Assembly (NCBI RefSeq): GCF_014290175.1
Contig: NZ_JACOOR010000005.1
Span: forward strand, 214,669-278,668
Direction of reading: 5' to 3'
From: Anaerosacchariphilus hominis
Lineage (GTDB): Bacteria; Bacillota; Clostridia; Lachnospirales; Lachnospiraceae
Length of the DNA: 64,000 nt
The position numbers were made by a program, and so were the translations under genes. Positions 24,667 through 33,413 of this stretch are shown piece after piece (within the stretch, counting starts at the first letter, position 1; each line of letters begins with the position of its first letter). Below the pieces are notes generated by a model. The model ran no database searches. It was not told the DNA's origin and worked only from the letters and a program-made list of their open reading frames with translations.

Positions 24667-25306
24667 CCGCGTCAAAATCCGCGAAGGAAAGGATATCCTC
24701 CACTTTCTCCACCTGATAGGTGGACTCGATTCCTTCGGGACGGAGACAGCCCCAGAGCACCAGCGCCTGGTCTACCCCCGCACTGCGGGCGCATTCCATA
24801 TCATAACAGGTATCCCCGAAATACAGAACCTCTTCCCTCGCCGCTCCCGTCTTTTCCAGATAAGCCAGCATGGGATCCGGAGCCGGTTTTCCCTTCTCGG
24901 TATCGCTGGAGGTAATGACGGTCTCAAAATAGTTCCGCATACCGTTCCTGGTAAAATGCGCGTCATATTCCTCCTGCAGCTTGGAAGTAATCACGCCCAG
25001 ATGAATCCCCTTCTTCTGAAGTTCTGCTATCACCTCGCGGATGCCCTGAAACAAGGGCATACCCAGCTTTTCCGCATAGACGTCGTAATGCCTGATCCAC
25101 TCCTGGGTGGCAGCCATGGGATCTGAAAAGCCCAGCTTTTCCATGGTGGCTACACCCGGAATCCCAAAGGAGAATACCAGATCCTCCAGCGGAATCACTT
25201 CGCCACGCAGATCCTTTAGGGTCTCCTGCAGGGACTGCATGTTTACCGGCGCCGAGTCGATCAGCGTTCCGTCAATATCAAAAACCAGATGTGTATACTT
25301 CTTCAT
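24653..25306 (-). CDS. HAD-superfamily hydrolase (phosphoglycolate-phosphatase-like)
   Basis: This 217-residue phosphatase has motif I DIDGTLIDS (D10 and D12), motif II VITSK, motif III lysine in EKGKPAPDP, and motif IV FGDTCYDMECA. Substrates could be phosphoglycolate, pyrophosphate or sugar phosphates; the sequence does not decide. It is ten bases downstream of the DUF711 gene, so it is probably in that operon, and it converges with tmcAL. Confidence 0.88.
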   Translation of the reverse strand: MKKYTHLVFDIDGTLIDSAPVNMQSLQETLKDLRGEVIPLEDLVFSFGIPGVATMEKLGFSDPMAATQEWIRHYDVYAEKLGMPLFQGIREVIAELQKKGIHLGVITSKLQEEYDAHFTRNGMRNYFETVITSSDTEKGKPAPDPMLAYLEKTGAAREEVLYFGDTCYDMECARSAGVDQALVLWGCLRPEGIESTYQVEKVEDILSFADFDAVKAE

Positions 25307-25316
25307 TGGTTCCTCC

Positions 25317-26681
25317 CTAATTTTTAAACGAATGAATCGGGGCCGGAATTCTGCCCCGGCGGCTCACAAAGGCCTCACAGGAGAACTGGTTCACCGGCAT
25401 AATCGGCGCATAGCCCAGAAGGCCGCCGAACTCTACAGTCTCACCCACACCTTTTCCGATGACCGGAATCAGCCGGACAGCTGTGGTCTTCTGATTGATC
25501 ATTCCGATGGCCATCTCATCCGCAATGATGCCGGAAATGGTGCTGGCTTTGGTGTCACCCGGAATGGCGATCATATCCAGACCTACGGAGCAGACACAGG
25601 TCATGGCTTCCAGCTTCTCGATGGTTAGGGCGCCTGCCTTTACTGCGTCGATCATGCCCTGATCCTCGCTGACCGGGATGAAGGCTCCGCTTAAGCCGCC
25701 CACATAGGAAGACGCCATGACGCCGCCTTTCTTTACCTGATCATTTAAGAGGGCGAGGGCTGCCGTGGTACCCGGCGCTCCGGCGCGCTCCAATCCAATC
25801 TCCTCCAGAATCTCCGCCACACTGTCGCCGATGGCCGGCGTGGGAGCCAGAGAAAGATCAATGATGCCAAAGGGAATCCCCAGCCGTCTGGAAGCTTCCT
25901 GAGCCACCAGCTGGCCCACACGGGTCACCTTGAAGGCAGTCTTCTTGATGGTTTCGCAAAGCACCTCGAAGCTCTCGCCCCGCACCTTGCTCAAGGCATG
26001 CTTTACCACGCCCGGTCCGCTGACGCCCACGTTGATGATGGCATCTGCCTCGGTGACGCCGTGAAAAGCGCCCGCCATGAAAGGATTGTCATCGGGAGCG
26101 TTACAGAATACCACCAGCTTGGCGCAGCCCAGGGAATCCTGCTCTTTGGTGTACTCGGCGGTCTTTACCACCATTTCTCCCATAAGACGCACTGCGTCCA
26201 TATTCAGGCCGGTTTTGGTGGAGCCCACGTTGATGGAGCTGCAGACCCGCTCGGTCTTTGCCAGGGCCTCGGGAATGGAGCGAATCAGATTCTCCTCCCC
26301 TTTGGTCATGCCCTTGGACACCAGTGCGGAATAGCCGCCGATGAAGTTCACGCCCACTTCCTTGGCTGCCCGATCCAGAGTCTCCGCCAGGGTCACATAG
26401 TCCTCCGGCTTCTTGCAGGCCGCCTCGCCGACGATGGCGATGGGAGTCACGGAAATACGCTTGTTTACAATGGGGATTCCGTAGTCGCACTCGATCTCTT
26501 TTCCGGTCTTCACCAGATCTTTGGCTACGGTGGTGATTTTATCGTAAATCTTCTGATTCAGACGCTCCAGATCGGAATCAATACAGTCCATCAGGCTGAT
26601 ACCCAGCGTGATGGTTCGCACATCCAGATTGTCCTGCTCAATCATCTGATTGGTTTCTTTTACCTCGTATAAGTTTATCAT
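25317..26681 (-). CDS. PFL-family protein, UPF0210 (DUF711)
   Basis: This 454-residue conserved protein of unknown function is related in fold to glycyl-radical enzymes, although no glycyl-radical loop is seen. Recognisable segments are [13 protein letters not shown] at the N terminus, [29 protein letters not shown] and [15 protein letters not shown]. It is always paired with a small ACT protein, as here, 18 bases upstream, which suggests amino-acid or small-ligand control. The ATG at 26681 with AAAGGAG is chosen over 26696. Confidence 0.9.
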   Translation of the reverse strand: MINLYEVKETNQMIEQDNLDVRTITLGISLMDCIDSDLERLNQKIYDKITTVAKDLVKTGKEIECDYGIPIVNKRISVTPIAIVGEAACKKPEDYVTLAETLDRAAKEVGVNFIGGYSALVSKGMTKGEENLIRSIPEALAKTERVCSSINVGSTKTGLNMDAVRLMGEMVVKTAEYTKEQDSLGCAKLVVFCNAPDDNPFMAGAFHGVTEADAIINVGVSGPGVVKHALSKVRGESFEVLCETIKKTAFKVTRVGQLVAQEASRRLGIPFGIIDLSLAPTPAIGDSVAEILEEIGLERAGAPGTTAALALLNDQVKKGGVMASSYVGGLSGAFIPVSEDQGMIDAVKAGALTIEKLEAMTCVCSVGLDMIAIPGDTKASTISGIIADEMAIGMINQKTTAVRLIPVIGKGVGETVEFGGLLGYAPIMPVNQFSCEAFVSRRGRIPAPIHSFKN

Positions 26682-26699
26682 GACTGCTCCTTTCACCTG

Positions 26700-26969
26700 T
26701 CAGATCCGGTGCATTTTATCAAAAATTTCTTCCTGCTGGCATTTGATCACCACGCCAATGGTTCCACCCAGCCCGTCCAGTTCCCGGACCAGCTTTTCAA
26801 AGGACTCCGCCTTTTCGGTATCCACGATCATCATCATGTTGAAATAGCCCTGTACGATGGTCTGGGAGATATCCAGAATATTCACGTTATTTTCTGCCAG
26901 GTAAGTACATACCTTTGCGATAATGCCTACAGTATCCTTTCCTACTACAGTGATAATGCTTCTTTTCAT
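26700..26969 (-). CDS. ACT-domain protein, UPF0237
   Basis: This 89-residue single ACT domain (ITVVGKDTVGIIAKVCTYLAE and following) resembles the regulatory half of GcvR-type proteins. It is expected to bind a small ligand and dimerise, and it is presumed to regulate or partner with the DUF711 protein encoded immediately downstream. AGGAGG precedes the ATG. Confidence 0.92.
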   Translation of the reverse strand: MKRSIITVVGKDTVGIIAKVCTYLAENNVNILDISQTIVQGYFNMMMIVDTEKAESFEKLVRELDGLGGTIGVVIKCQQEEIFDKMHRI

Positions 26970-27008
26970 AACATCCTCCTTGTGAACGTAATATAATAAA
27001 AATATGAT

Positions 27009-27031
27009 AAAATGAGAGCGGCTCTCACTTT
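27009..27031 (-). terminator. Terminator of the polA operon
   Basis: A stem TGAGAG/CTCTCA (27013-27018 and 27022-27027) with a TTTT run on the minus strand lies 29 bases past the stop codon of the metallo-hydrolase gene. The rest of the gap to the ACT gene is AT-rich and probably holds its promoter, which I cannot place exactly. Confidence 0.7.
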
Positions 27032-27056
27032 TTCCACAATCTGACCCGCCTGGATT

Positions 27057-27854
27057 TCAGACTGCCACGCAGGCGGAACGTTCCTCTCTGCTGGCCACGC
27101 TTAAGGGCAGCTCCTCCGCCCGATAGGGACTTTCTCCCAGCAAAAGCTCCAGCTTAACCGTCTCATAGGCCAGCTCCGCGTAATTGTTCTCTTTGCTGAG
27201 ATGTCCTAAAAAAATCCCCTTCATATTCTCATGCAGCACCTGACACAGAAGCTTTCCGGCCGTCTCATTGGAAAGATGGCCCCGGTCTCCGGAGATTCTC
27301 TGCTTCAGGTAGTAAGGATAGGCTCCCACCTCCAGCATGTGAATATCATGGTTTGCTTCAAGCAATAATACATCAAGATCCTGCAAATGGTCAATAGTGT
27401 AATCCGTATAAACTCCCAAATCTGTGGCCACCGCCATCTTTTTTCCGCCGCATTCCACCCGGTAGGCCACCGGCTCCGCCGCATCGTGGGAGATGGTAAA
27501 AGGGGCTATCTCCAGATCTCCTATCTGAAAATTCTCATCTGCATGAATCTCATGAAAAAGCCCTTCCTCGATCTTTCCCAGGTTCGTCATGGCCTTTACA
27601 GCCGCCGTGGTACCCGGCGTGGCGTAAATGGGAAAGCCGTATTTCCGGGCAAGTACGCCCAGTCCTTTGATATGATCGGAATGTTCATGGGTCAACAGGA
27701 TACCGTCGATGTCCTGCCCGGACAGCTCCAGACTGTTCAGTCCTGCCTCCACCCGTTTTCCGCTGATTCCCGCATCAATCAGAATATGATGCTGTTCGGA
27801 ACCTATGTAAATACAGTTTCCGCTGCTTCCGCTGGCAATACTGCACATTCTCAT
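27057..27854 (-). CDS. Metallo-beta-lactamase fold hydrolase (WalJ/YycJ-like)
   Basis: This 265-residue hydrolase begins MRMCSIASGSSGNCIYIG and has the metal motif THEHSDH (HxHxDH). Family members are nucleases or phosphodiesterases linked to the WalKR system in Bacillus, where it is called YycJ; no walK/walR gene is here. Its ATG overlaps the coaE stop (ATGA), so the two are coupled. It is the last gene of the polA unit. Confidence 0.88.
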   Translation of the reverse strand: MRMCSIASGSSGNCIYIGSEQHHILIDAGISGKRVEAGLNSLELSGQDIDGILLTHEHSDHIKGLGVLARKYGFPIYATPGTTAAVKAMTNLGKIEEGLFHEIHADENFQIGDLEIAPFTISHDAAEPVAYRVECGGKKMAVATDLGVYTDYTIDHLQDLDVLLLEANHDIHMLEVGAYPYYLKQRISGDRGHLSNETAGKLLCQVLHENMKGIFLGHLSKENNYAELAYETVKLELLLGESPYRAEELPLSVASREERSACVAV

Positions 27855-28459
27855 CTGTCTGTTTCTCCTTTCTCCTCCAGGAGTCTGTCTATCTGCCCGT
27901 AAACCTCTTCCTTGGTGCCGTTATTCTCAATGACCCGGGCGCAGTGCTTCCGGTATTCCTCATCGGGCTTCTGGTTGGCGAAGATAGCGTCGATCTTCTC
28001 ATCCGAATAGCCGCGGGTCTCCTTTAAACGGGCCCGGCGTACTTCTTTTTCTGCGGCGATGTACCAGAACTCGCTACAGATCTCCTCGTAATGATCCTCG
28101 ATCAGAAGAGCAGCCTCCACCACAAAGAGGCGGCAGTTTCCCTTTGTCCGCTCCTCTTCGATGGCTTCCCGGATCCACTGCTTCACCGCCGGGTGCATAA
28201 GCCCGCTCTGCCATGCCAGTTCCTTTTCGTCTGAAAATACGATCTTCGCCACTGCAGCCCGGTCCAGGGTTCCGTCCTCCCGGATCACCCCTTCGCCGAA
28301 GTGCTCCCGGATCCTGCAGAAGCACTCTGTCCCGGGCTCCATCAGAAGATGGCCTACCTCGTCTGCCTCCACGACGCGCACTCCCGGCTTTTCTGCCAGA
28401 TACTTCAGCACAGCGCTCTTTCCTGCACCCACTCCGCCTGTTATTCCGATTACTTTCAC
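27851..28459 (-). CDS. coaE: Dephospho-CoA kinase
   Basis: This 202-residue kinase phosphorylates dephospho-CoA, the last step of CoA synthesis. It has P-loop GGVGAGKS and the lid/substrate pattern AALLIEDHYEE. I choose a GTG start at 28459, giving MKVIGITGG like other CoaE proteins, because AAAGGAAG lies eight bases upstream; an ATG at 28483 would add eight residues but has a poor site. It lies between polA and the metallo-hydrolase gene. Confidence 0.9.
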   Translation of the reverse strand: MKVIGITGGVGAGKSAVLKYLAEKPGVRVVEADEVGHLLMEPGTECFCRIREHFGEGVIREDGTLDRAAVAKIVFSDEKELAWQSGLMHPAVKQWIREAIEEERTKGNCRLFVVEAALLIEDHYEEICSEFWYIAAEKEVRRARLKETRGYSDEKIDAIFANQKPDEEYRKHCARVIENNGTKEEVYGQIDRLLEEKGETDR

Positions 28460-28510
28460 CCCGGCTGCTTCCTTTCCTCTCATCTTTCTGGTTATTGTCC
28501 TGCTTTTATC

Positions 28511-31198
28511 CTAATGGGCCTCGTACCAGTTTTTTCCCTGCTTCATATCAATCTCCAATGGCACGGACAGCTCCGCCGCGCCGCACATTTCCTCGGCCAG
28601 AATCGTTTTCACCCGTGTAAGCTCATTTTCCCGTGCCTCGATCAAAAGCTCATCGTGTACCTGCAGCAGCAGTCTGGATGCCAGTCCTTCCTCCCGCAGC
28701 CGCCGGTCCACTCGAATCATGGCGATTTTAATAATATCCGCCGCGGTTCCCTGGATGGGCGCGTTCATGGCCACACGCTCTCCGAAAGAACGCTGCATGA
28801 AATTCGAGGACTTCAGCTCCGGCATGGGACGTCTCCGGCCAAACATGGTCTTCGCGTACCCTTCCGTCTTTGCCTCCTCCACGCACCGATCCAGGAACTC
28901 CTTGATCTTCGGATAAGTCTCAAAGTACTTCTGAATATACTCCTGAGCTTCTTTCCGGGTGATACTCAGATCCTGGGAAAGTCCGAAGGAACTGATACCG
29001 TATACAATACCAAAGTTCACGGCCTTGGCGTTCCGCCTCTGCAGATCCGTCACCTGATCAAAGGGAATATGAAATACCTGGGACGCTGTCAGTCTGTGAA
29101 TATCCTGTGCCTCCCGATAGGCCTTGATCAGATTCTCATCTCCGGACATGTGGGCCAGAACCCGAAGCTCAATCTGGGAATAATCCGCATCCACCAGCAC
29201 GCAACCCTCCGCCGGGATAAAGACCTTCCGGATTCGTCTGCCCAGCTCCACGCGAATGGGAATGTTCTGGAGATTCGGCTCCGTACTGCTTAAGCGTCCC
29301 GTGGCCGTGATAGTCTGCTGGAAGGTGGTATGAATCCTCTGATCTGCTCCGATGTAGCCCGCCAGGCCGTCTGCATAGGTGGACTTCAGCTTGGTTAACT
29401 GTCGGTACTCCAGGATATCTGCCACGATTTTGTGTTCCGGCGCCAGCTTCTCCAGCACTTCCGCTGAAGTGGAGTATCCGGTCTTGGTCTTCTTGCCGCC
29501 CTTCATGCCCATCTTTTCAAATAAAATCACTCCCAGCTGCTTGGGAGAGTTGATATTGAAGGTCTCGCCTGCCTCTTCGTAGATCTGCTTCTCCAGCTCT
29601 CCGATCCGCACAGCCAGCTCGTCTCCGTAACTCTTCAGGGCTTCTGCGTCCACCCGGACACCTTCCCGTTCCATACCGGCCAGGGTAAAGACCAGCGGCA
29701 TCTCCATATCCCGGTACAGCCTCTCCATACCTGTCTCCTGAAGCTTCTCCTCCAATACCGGTGCCGCCTGATACAGCACATAGGAAGCATAGCCCGCATA
29801 AATCCTATATGCCTCCGGATTTTCATCCTTCACCTTCGTAAGCTTGTCCTTACCAAACAACTCGGTTCTGGACGGAATGGTTAGCGCCAGGTATTCCTTT
29901 GCCAGCTCCTCGGTTCCGTAGCTGTCCTTCAGGGGATTCAGAAGATAGGCCGTGATCTCTTCGTCCGAAAAGGCATTCTGATGCTCCAAACCTGCCAATC
30001 TCTGTATCTCTTTCTGTCCTTCCCCGTCCATTCGGCTCTCCAGATACTTGAGTGTCTCCTTCAGGCCCAGACAGCTGATATGCTGTGCCTCTGCCAGCAC
30101 CCGGACCAGTCTGCCCAGCAGCCAGTTCTCTGTCACAAAGCCCTCCACCGGGATGATAAAGGTCCGCTCCTGGCCCAGGGTCAGGGACAGGGACAGAAGC
30201 TCCTCACCCTCTCTCTGGAGAGCAAAGGCCAGGCGCTCCGTCTGTTCCGCCCTGGACAGCAGGTTCTCCGCCTCGCCCAGGTCCTCCACCAGACGGAAGG
30301 ACTTCTCGATCTTTTCATTGGCCGGGGCTTCCACAGAAAACCGGGACAGCATATTTTTGAACTCCAGACGCTTCAGGAAGCTGTAGGCCTCCGGCGTGTA
30401 GATATCGCCCAGCTTCGCTTTTTCCCAGTCGTAATCATAGTCGCAGTCGATATCAATGGTAGCCAGCTTCTTGCTCATCTCGGCCATATCGTAATGGGTT
30501 TTCAGAGCCTCCTTTGCCCGGTTGGGTTTAATCTCCTCCACATGCCTGTAGGCATTCTCGATGCTTCCGAACTGGACGATGAGGTTCGTGGCGGTCTTCT
30601 CTCCGATCCCCGGCACGCCGGGAATATTGTCCGCCGTATCCCCCATCAGAGCCTTCAGCTCGATGATCTGAAGGGGCGTCACCTGATACCGATCGATGAC
30701 GTCCTGAGTGTGGTAGTTCTCTGTCTCCGTCACACCGCCCTTGCTCTTCGGAATCCGGATCCGGATATGCTCAGTGGCAAGCTGCAAAAGATCCCGATCA
30801 CCGGACAGCACCGTCACCTCCAGCCCTCTGGCCTCGCTGCGCTTCGCCACGGTACCCAGCAGATCGTCCGCCTCCAGTCCCGCCTTTTCCATGGTCTCGA
30901 TGCCCATGGCATGGAGCACGTCCTTCAGCACCGGCACCTGCTCATGGAGCTCCGCCGGCATGGGCTTTCTGGTCCCCTTGTAAGCGTCGTACATTTTATG
31001 CCGAAAAGTAGGTGCCTTCACATCAAAAGCCACCGTCAGATAGTCCGGCTTTTCTTCGTCCAGCACCTTAAATAATGTATTCAGGAATCCATAGATGGCA
31101 TTGGTATGCAGCCCCTCGGAATTCGTCAGATCTGTTACTCCGTAAAATGCCCGGTTGATGATGCTGTGACCATCCACCAGAAGTATCTTTTCCCTCAT
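28511..31198 (-). CDS. polA: DNA polymerase I
   Basis: This 895-residue polymerase has an N-terminal 5'-3' exonuclease (ILLVDGHSIINRAF, GIGEKTATNLI), a central 3'-5' exonuclease-like domain without the usual acidic exo motifs, and a polymerase domain with motifs DADYSQIELR, RRNAKAVNFGIVYG and VHDELLIEA. It fills gaps in repair and Okazaki processing, probably without proofreading. The ATG at 31198 overlaps the stop of the zinc-finger gene as ATGA, which decides against 31207. Confidence 0.96.
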   Translation of the reverse strand: MREKILLVDGHSIINRAFYGVTDLTNSEGLHTNAIYGFLNTLFKVLDEEKPDYLTVAFDVKAPTFRHKMYDAYKGTRKPMPAELHEQVPVLKDVLHAMGIETMEKAGLEADDLLGTVAKRSEARGLEVTVLSGDRDLLQLATEHIRIRIPKSKGGVTETENYHTQDVIDRYQVTPLQIIELKALMGDTADNIPGVPGIGEKTATNLIVQFGSIENAYRHVEEIKPNRAKEALKTHYDMAEMSKKLATIDIDCDYDYDWEKAKLGDIYTPEAYSFLKRLEFKNMLSRFSVEAPANEKIEKSFRLVEDLGEAENLLSRAEQTERLAFALQREGEELLSLSLTLGQERTFIIPVEGFVTENWLLGRLVRVLAEAQHISCLGLKETLKYLESRMDGEGQKEIQRLAGLEHQNAFSDEEITAYLLNPLKDSYGTEELAKEYLALTIPSRTELFGKDKLTKVKDENPEAYRIYAGYASYVLYQAAPVLEEKLQETGMERLYRDMEMPLVFTLAGMEREGVRVDAEALKSYGDELAVRIGELEKQIYEEAGETFNINSPKQLGVILFEKMGMKGGKKTKTGYSTSAEVLEKLAPEHKIVADILEYRQLTKLKSTYADGLAGYIGADQRIHTTFQQTITATGRLSSTEPNLQNIPIRVELGRRIRKVFIPAEGCVLVDADYSQIELRVLAHMSGDENLIKAYREAQDIHRLTASQVFHIPFDQVTDLQRRNAKAVNFGIVYGISSFGLSQDLSITRKEAQEYIQKYFETYPKIKEFLDRCVEEAKTEGYAKTMFGRRRPMPELKSSNFMQRSFGERVAMNAPIQGTAADIIKIAMIRVDRRLREEGLASRLLLQVHDELLIEARENELTRVKTILAEEMCGAAELSVPLEIDMKQGKNWYEAH

Positions 31199-31524
31199 AT
31201 TTTCCATATCTCCATCACTATAATCGCCACCAGGGCTGCCATGGCCAGGGCCTGGGTCACCACATAATAGACGTTAAACAACAATCTTCCCCGAACCCGC
31301 TGCTCTGATGCGTGCAGCGCCTCCTGCAGAAGATTGTGCATATCCTGTCCTTCATTCTCGCCGTCCAGCTGAGACAGGCCCGCATACAGGGTATAATAAA
31401 TCTCCAACTCCTCATAGCAGCTCTTACAGCTGTACACATGCTCCAGAAACGGCCCCAGCTGCCGGTCCGTCAGTTCGTCATTGATATATGGCATAATCAT
31501 CTGCTCGACTTCCTTGCAGGTCAT
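31195..31524 (-). CDS. Zinc-finger (HC2) anti-sigma-like membrane protein
   Basis: This 109-residue protein has an N-terminal HC2-type zinc site (C3, H29, C33, C36 pattern in MTCKEVEQ and HVYSCKSCYEE) and a single C-terminal membrane segment (about 85-106). Such proteins usually hold an ECF sigma factor, but none is encoded here. It is translationally coupled to polA instead. The ATG at 31524 with AAAGGAG is chosen. The domain assignment is fairly firm; the role is open. Confidence 0.75.
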   Translation of the reverse strand: MTCKEVEQMIMPYINDELTDRQLGPFLEHVYSCKSCYEELEIYYTLYAGLSQLDGENEGQDMHNLLQEALHASEQRVRGRLLFNVYYVVTQALAMAALVAIIVMEIWKI

Positions 31525-31549
31525 AGGCCCTCTCCTTTCCAAAAACAAA

Positions 31550-31582
31550 AGCCGCGGACAGCTCTGTTTCACTTCCGCGGCT
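31550..31582 (-). terminator. Leader hairpin with T-run before the anti-sigma/polA operon
   Basis: AGCCGCGG (31575-31582 on the minus strand) pairs with CCGCGGCT (31550-31557) and is followed by TTTTGTTTTT. It starts about 8 bases after the predicted start site (about 31590). It could be a weak attenuator or a 5'-stabilising hairpin. Confidence 0.55.
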
Positions 31583-31596
31583 CACAGACTAGGGTT

Positions 31597-31626
31597 ATTA
31601 TAGCACATGGGGGGAGGGTTGTACAA
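31597..31626 (-). promoter_or_regulatory. Promoter of the anti-sigma/polA/coaE operon
   Basis: TTGTAC (31621-31626), 18 bases, then TATAAT (31597-31602) with a TG extended -10 on the minus strand. Confidence 0.75.
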
Positions 31627-31662
31627 GGTTACTTCTTTATCAAGTCAGAATCCTGTGAAATA

Positions 31663-31697
31663 AAACATCACCCATGAAATTCCCATGGGTGATGTTT
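31663..31697 (-). terminator. Terminator of tRNA-Leu
   Basis: A perfect 14-bp stem (31663-31676 with 31684-31697) around 7 bases lies 26 bases beyond the tRNA 3' end, with TTTTATTT after it on the minus strand. Confidence 0.85.
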
Positions 31698-31723
31698 CTT
31701 AAAGGCTCTTGAAAGTATTTTAA

Positions 31724-31806
31724 TGCCGGCGGCGGGACTTGAACCCGCACGCGGTTACCCGCAACAGATTTTGAGTCTGCATCGTCTGCCATTCCGACAC
31801 GCCGGC
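31724..31806 (-). tRNA. tRNA-Leu (anticodon CAA)
   Basis: This 83-base tRNA has acceptor GCCGGCG/CGCCGGC, anticodon stem GCAGA/TCTGT with loop CTCAAAA (anticodon CAA, reading UUG), a long variable arm GCGGGTAACCGC, and T arm GCGGG-TTCAAGT-CCCGC. The long variable arm is right for Leu. The 3' CCA is not encoded. Confidence 0.95.
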
Positions 31807-31837
31807 TTGTGTTGCTGTGAACTCCAGCAACTTACTT

Positions 31838-31866
31838 ATTTTATCATAGCCATCCTTAAATAGCAA
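31838..31866 (-). promoter_or_regulatory. Promoter of tRNA-Leu
   Basis: TTGCTA (31861-31866), 17 bases, then TAAAAT (31838-31843) on the minus strand, about 25 bases before the mature 5' end. The rest of the gap to rluD (31867-31972) holds only a weak hairpin at 31946-31969 without a T-run. Confidence 0.65.
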
Positions 31867-31972
31867 GGAGAATTTTTCGATTCTCACACGATTCTCACCC
31901 GCAGGCAGTTGGCTTCCCTTTTCCATATCTGGCTTTTCCTGCCTGCTCCGCTTCCATGGCTCTGCGGAGGTC

Positions 31973-32908
31973 TTATCTCCCGCTCTGCTTCCGCAGCTTC
32001 TGAAGCAGTTCCTCGAAATATGCGGGCAGCGGTGCCTCGAACTCCACGTACTCGCCGGTGGTGGGATGCTGAAAGCCCAGAACCATGGCGTGGAGGGTCT
32101 GGCCTTCCAGATGGAAGGGCGACTTGGTGCGGCCATAGACCTCATCGCCAAGCAAAGGATGGCCCAGGCTGGCCATGTGGACGCGGATCTGGTGGGTCCG
32201 GCCTGTCTCCAGCCGGCACTCGATATAGGTATAGGAACCGAAGCGTTCCAGCACCCGGTAATGGGTCACAGCCCGTCTGCCACCCTGGCGGACGATGGCC
32301 ATCTTTTTCCGATCCTGTGGATGGCGTCCCAAAGGCGCGTCTACAGTGCCCTCGTCCTCTTTGAGATTGCCGCAGACGATGGCCCGATACCTCCGGGTAA
32401 TGGTGTGCTCCTTCAGCTGCTCTGCCAGAGCATTGTGGGCTTTATCGTTTTTGCAGACCACCAGCACGCCGGTGGTGTCCTTGTCGATCCGGTGTACGAT
32501 GCCCGGGCGCAGCACGCCGTTGATGCCGGAAAGACCGTCTCGGCAGTGATACATCAGAGCATTCACCAGTGTGCCGCTGTAATGGCCTGCCGCAGGATGA
32601 ACCACCATATCTTTTGGCTTATTCACCAAAATCACGTCCGCATCCTCATAGAGGATATCCAACGGAATATCCTCCGGCAGAATCTCCGGCTCCTCCGCCT
32701 CGGGAACGGTCACCTCAATCTGCTCTCCGGCCAGAGTTTTTGTTCCGTTCTTCACAGGCTTTCCCTTCTGAAGCACAAAGCCCTCTCCGATAAGCTTCTG
32801 CAGATAGGATCTGGTCAGATCCGGCAGCTTTTCCGACAGATAACGGTCGATCCGCTGTCCTGCCTCGGAAGGCTCCACCTGAAACGACAGCTTATTTTCC
32901 TCACTCAT
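31973..32908 (-). CDS. rluD: RluD-type 23S rRNA pseudouridine synthase
   Basis: This 311-residue enzyme has an N-terminal S4 domain (GQRIDRYLSEKLPDLTRSYL) and catalytic motif HRIDKDTTGVLVV; the aspartate in RIDKDT is catalytic. It probably modifies helix 69 of 23S rRNA, judged by its place after lspA, a common Firmicutes arrangement. Its start overlaps lspA by 8 bases. It is last in the hlyD-like/yggS/sepF operon. Confidence 0.88.
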   Translation of the reverse strand: MSEENKLSFQVEPSEAGQRIDRYLSEKLPDLTRSYLQKLIGEGFVLQKGKPVKNGTKTLAGEQIEVTVPEAEEPEILPEDIPLDILYEDADVILVNKPKDMVVHPAAGHYSGTLVNALMYHCRDGLSGINGVLRPGIVHRIDKDTTGVLVVCKNDKAHNALAEQLKEHTITRRYRAIVCGNLKEDEGTVDAPLGRHPQDRKKMAIVRQGGRRAVTHYRVLERFGSYTYIECRLETGRTHQIRVHMASLGHPLLGDEVYGRTKSPFHLEGQTLHAMVLGFQHPTTGEYVEFEAPLPAYFEELLQKLRKQSGR

Positions 32909-33413
32909 GCGGTTTCCTCAGGCTCAGAAAGCCAAGCTCGTCCTCTTTGTATACAAACAGAATCGCCGCGGCCAGAAGTACCGCTCCCACGGTCACGTAG
33001 CAGTCTGCCACGTTAAAAATAGGAAAATCAATCAGCTTGAAATACAGGAAGTCCACCACATAGGAATGCTGCATTCGGTCGATGAGATTCCCCACGGCGC
33101 CTGCGCTCAGCAGTACGCCCACCAAACGCAGCAGGCGGAACCGCCCGGTCACAGGCATCCGATTGTAATAAAAGGCCAGCACCACCAGCACCAACGCGGT
33201 GCAGAGCAGGAAGATCCCTTTCTGTCCCTGAAGGATCCCGAAGGCCGCGCCCCGATTTTCCAGATAATGCAGTTCAAATACGCCGTCCAGGATGGGAACA
33301 GCCGCCTGTCCCATCAGATGCCGGACCGCCAGCAGCTTGGTCCACTGGTCAAGCGCTACCAGCAACACTGTCCCAATGAGACCTGTCAGATTATATTTTA
33401 CACGCTTTGTCAT
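32901..33413 (-). CDS. lspA: Lipoprotein signal peptidase II
   Basis: This 170-residue membrane aspartyl protease cleaves prolipoproteins. It has four membrane segments and the two catalytic aspartate motifs GNLIDRM and FNVADCYV. The ATG at 33413 overlaps the aroB stop (ATGA) and has AGGGGA upstream, so it is chosen over the longer frame. It overlaps rluD by 8 bases. Confidence 0.95.
   Translation of the reverse strand: MTKRVKYNLTGLIGTVLLVALDQWTKLLAVRHLMGQAAVPILDGVFELHYLENRGAAFGILQGQKGIFLLCTALVLVVLAFYYNRMPVTGRFRLLRLVGVLLSAGAVGNLIDRMQHSYVVDFLYFKLIDFPIFNVADCYVTVGAVLLAAAILFVYKEDELGFLSLRKPHE

Noticed and set aside
31720..32151. Minus-strand frame across tRNA-Leu and the rluD 3' end
   Set aside because: It overlaps a clear tRNA and rluD in another frame, so it is a shadow.
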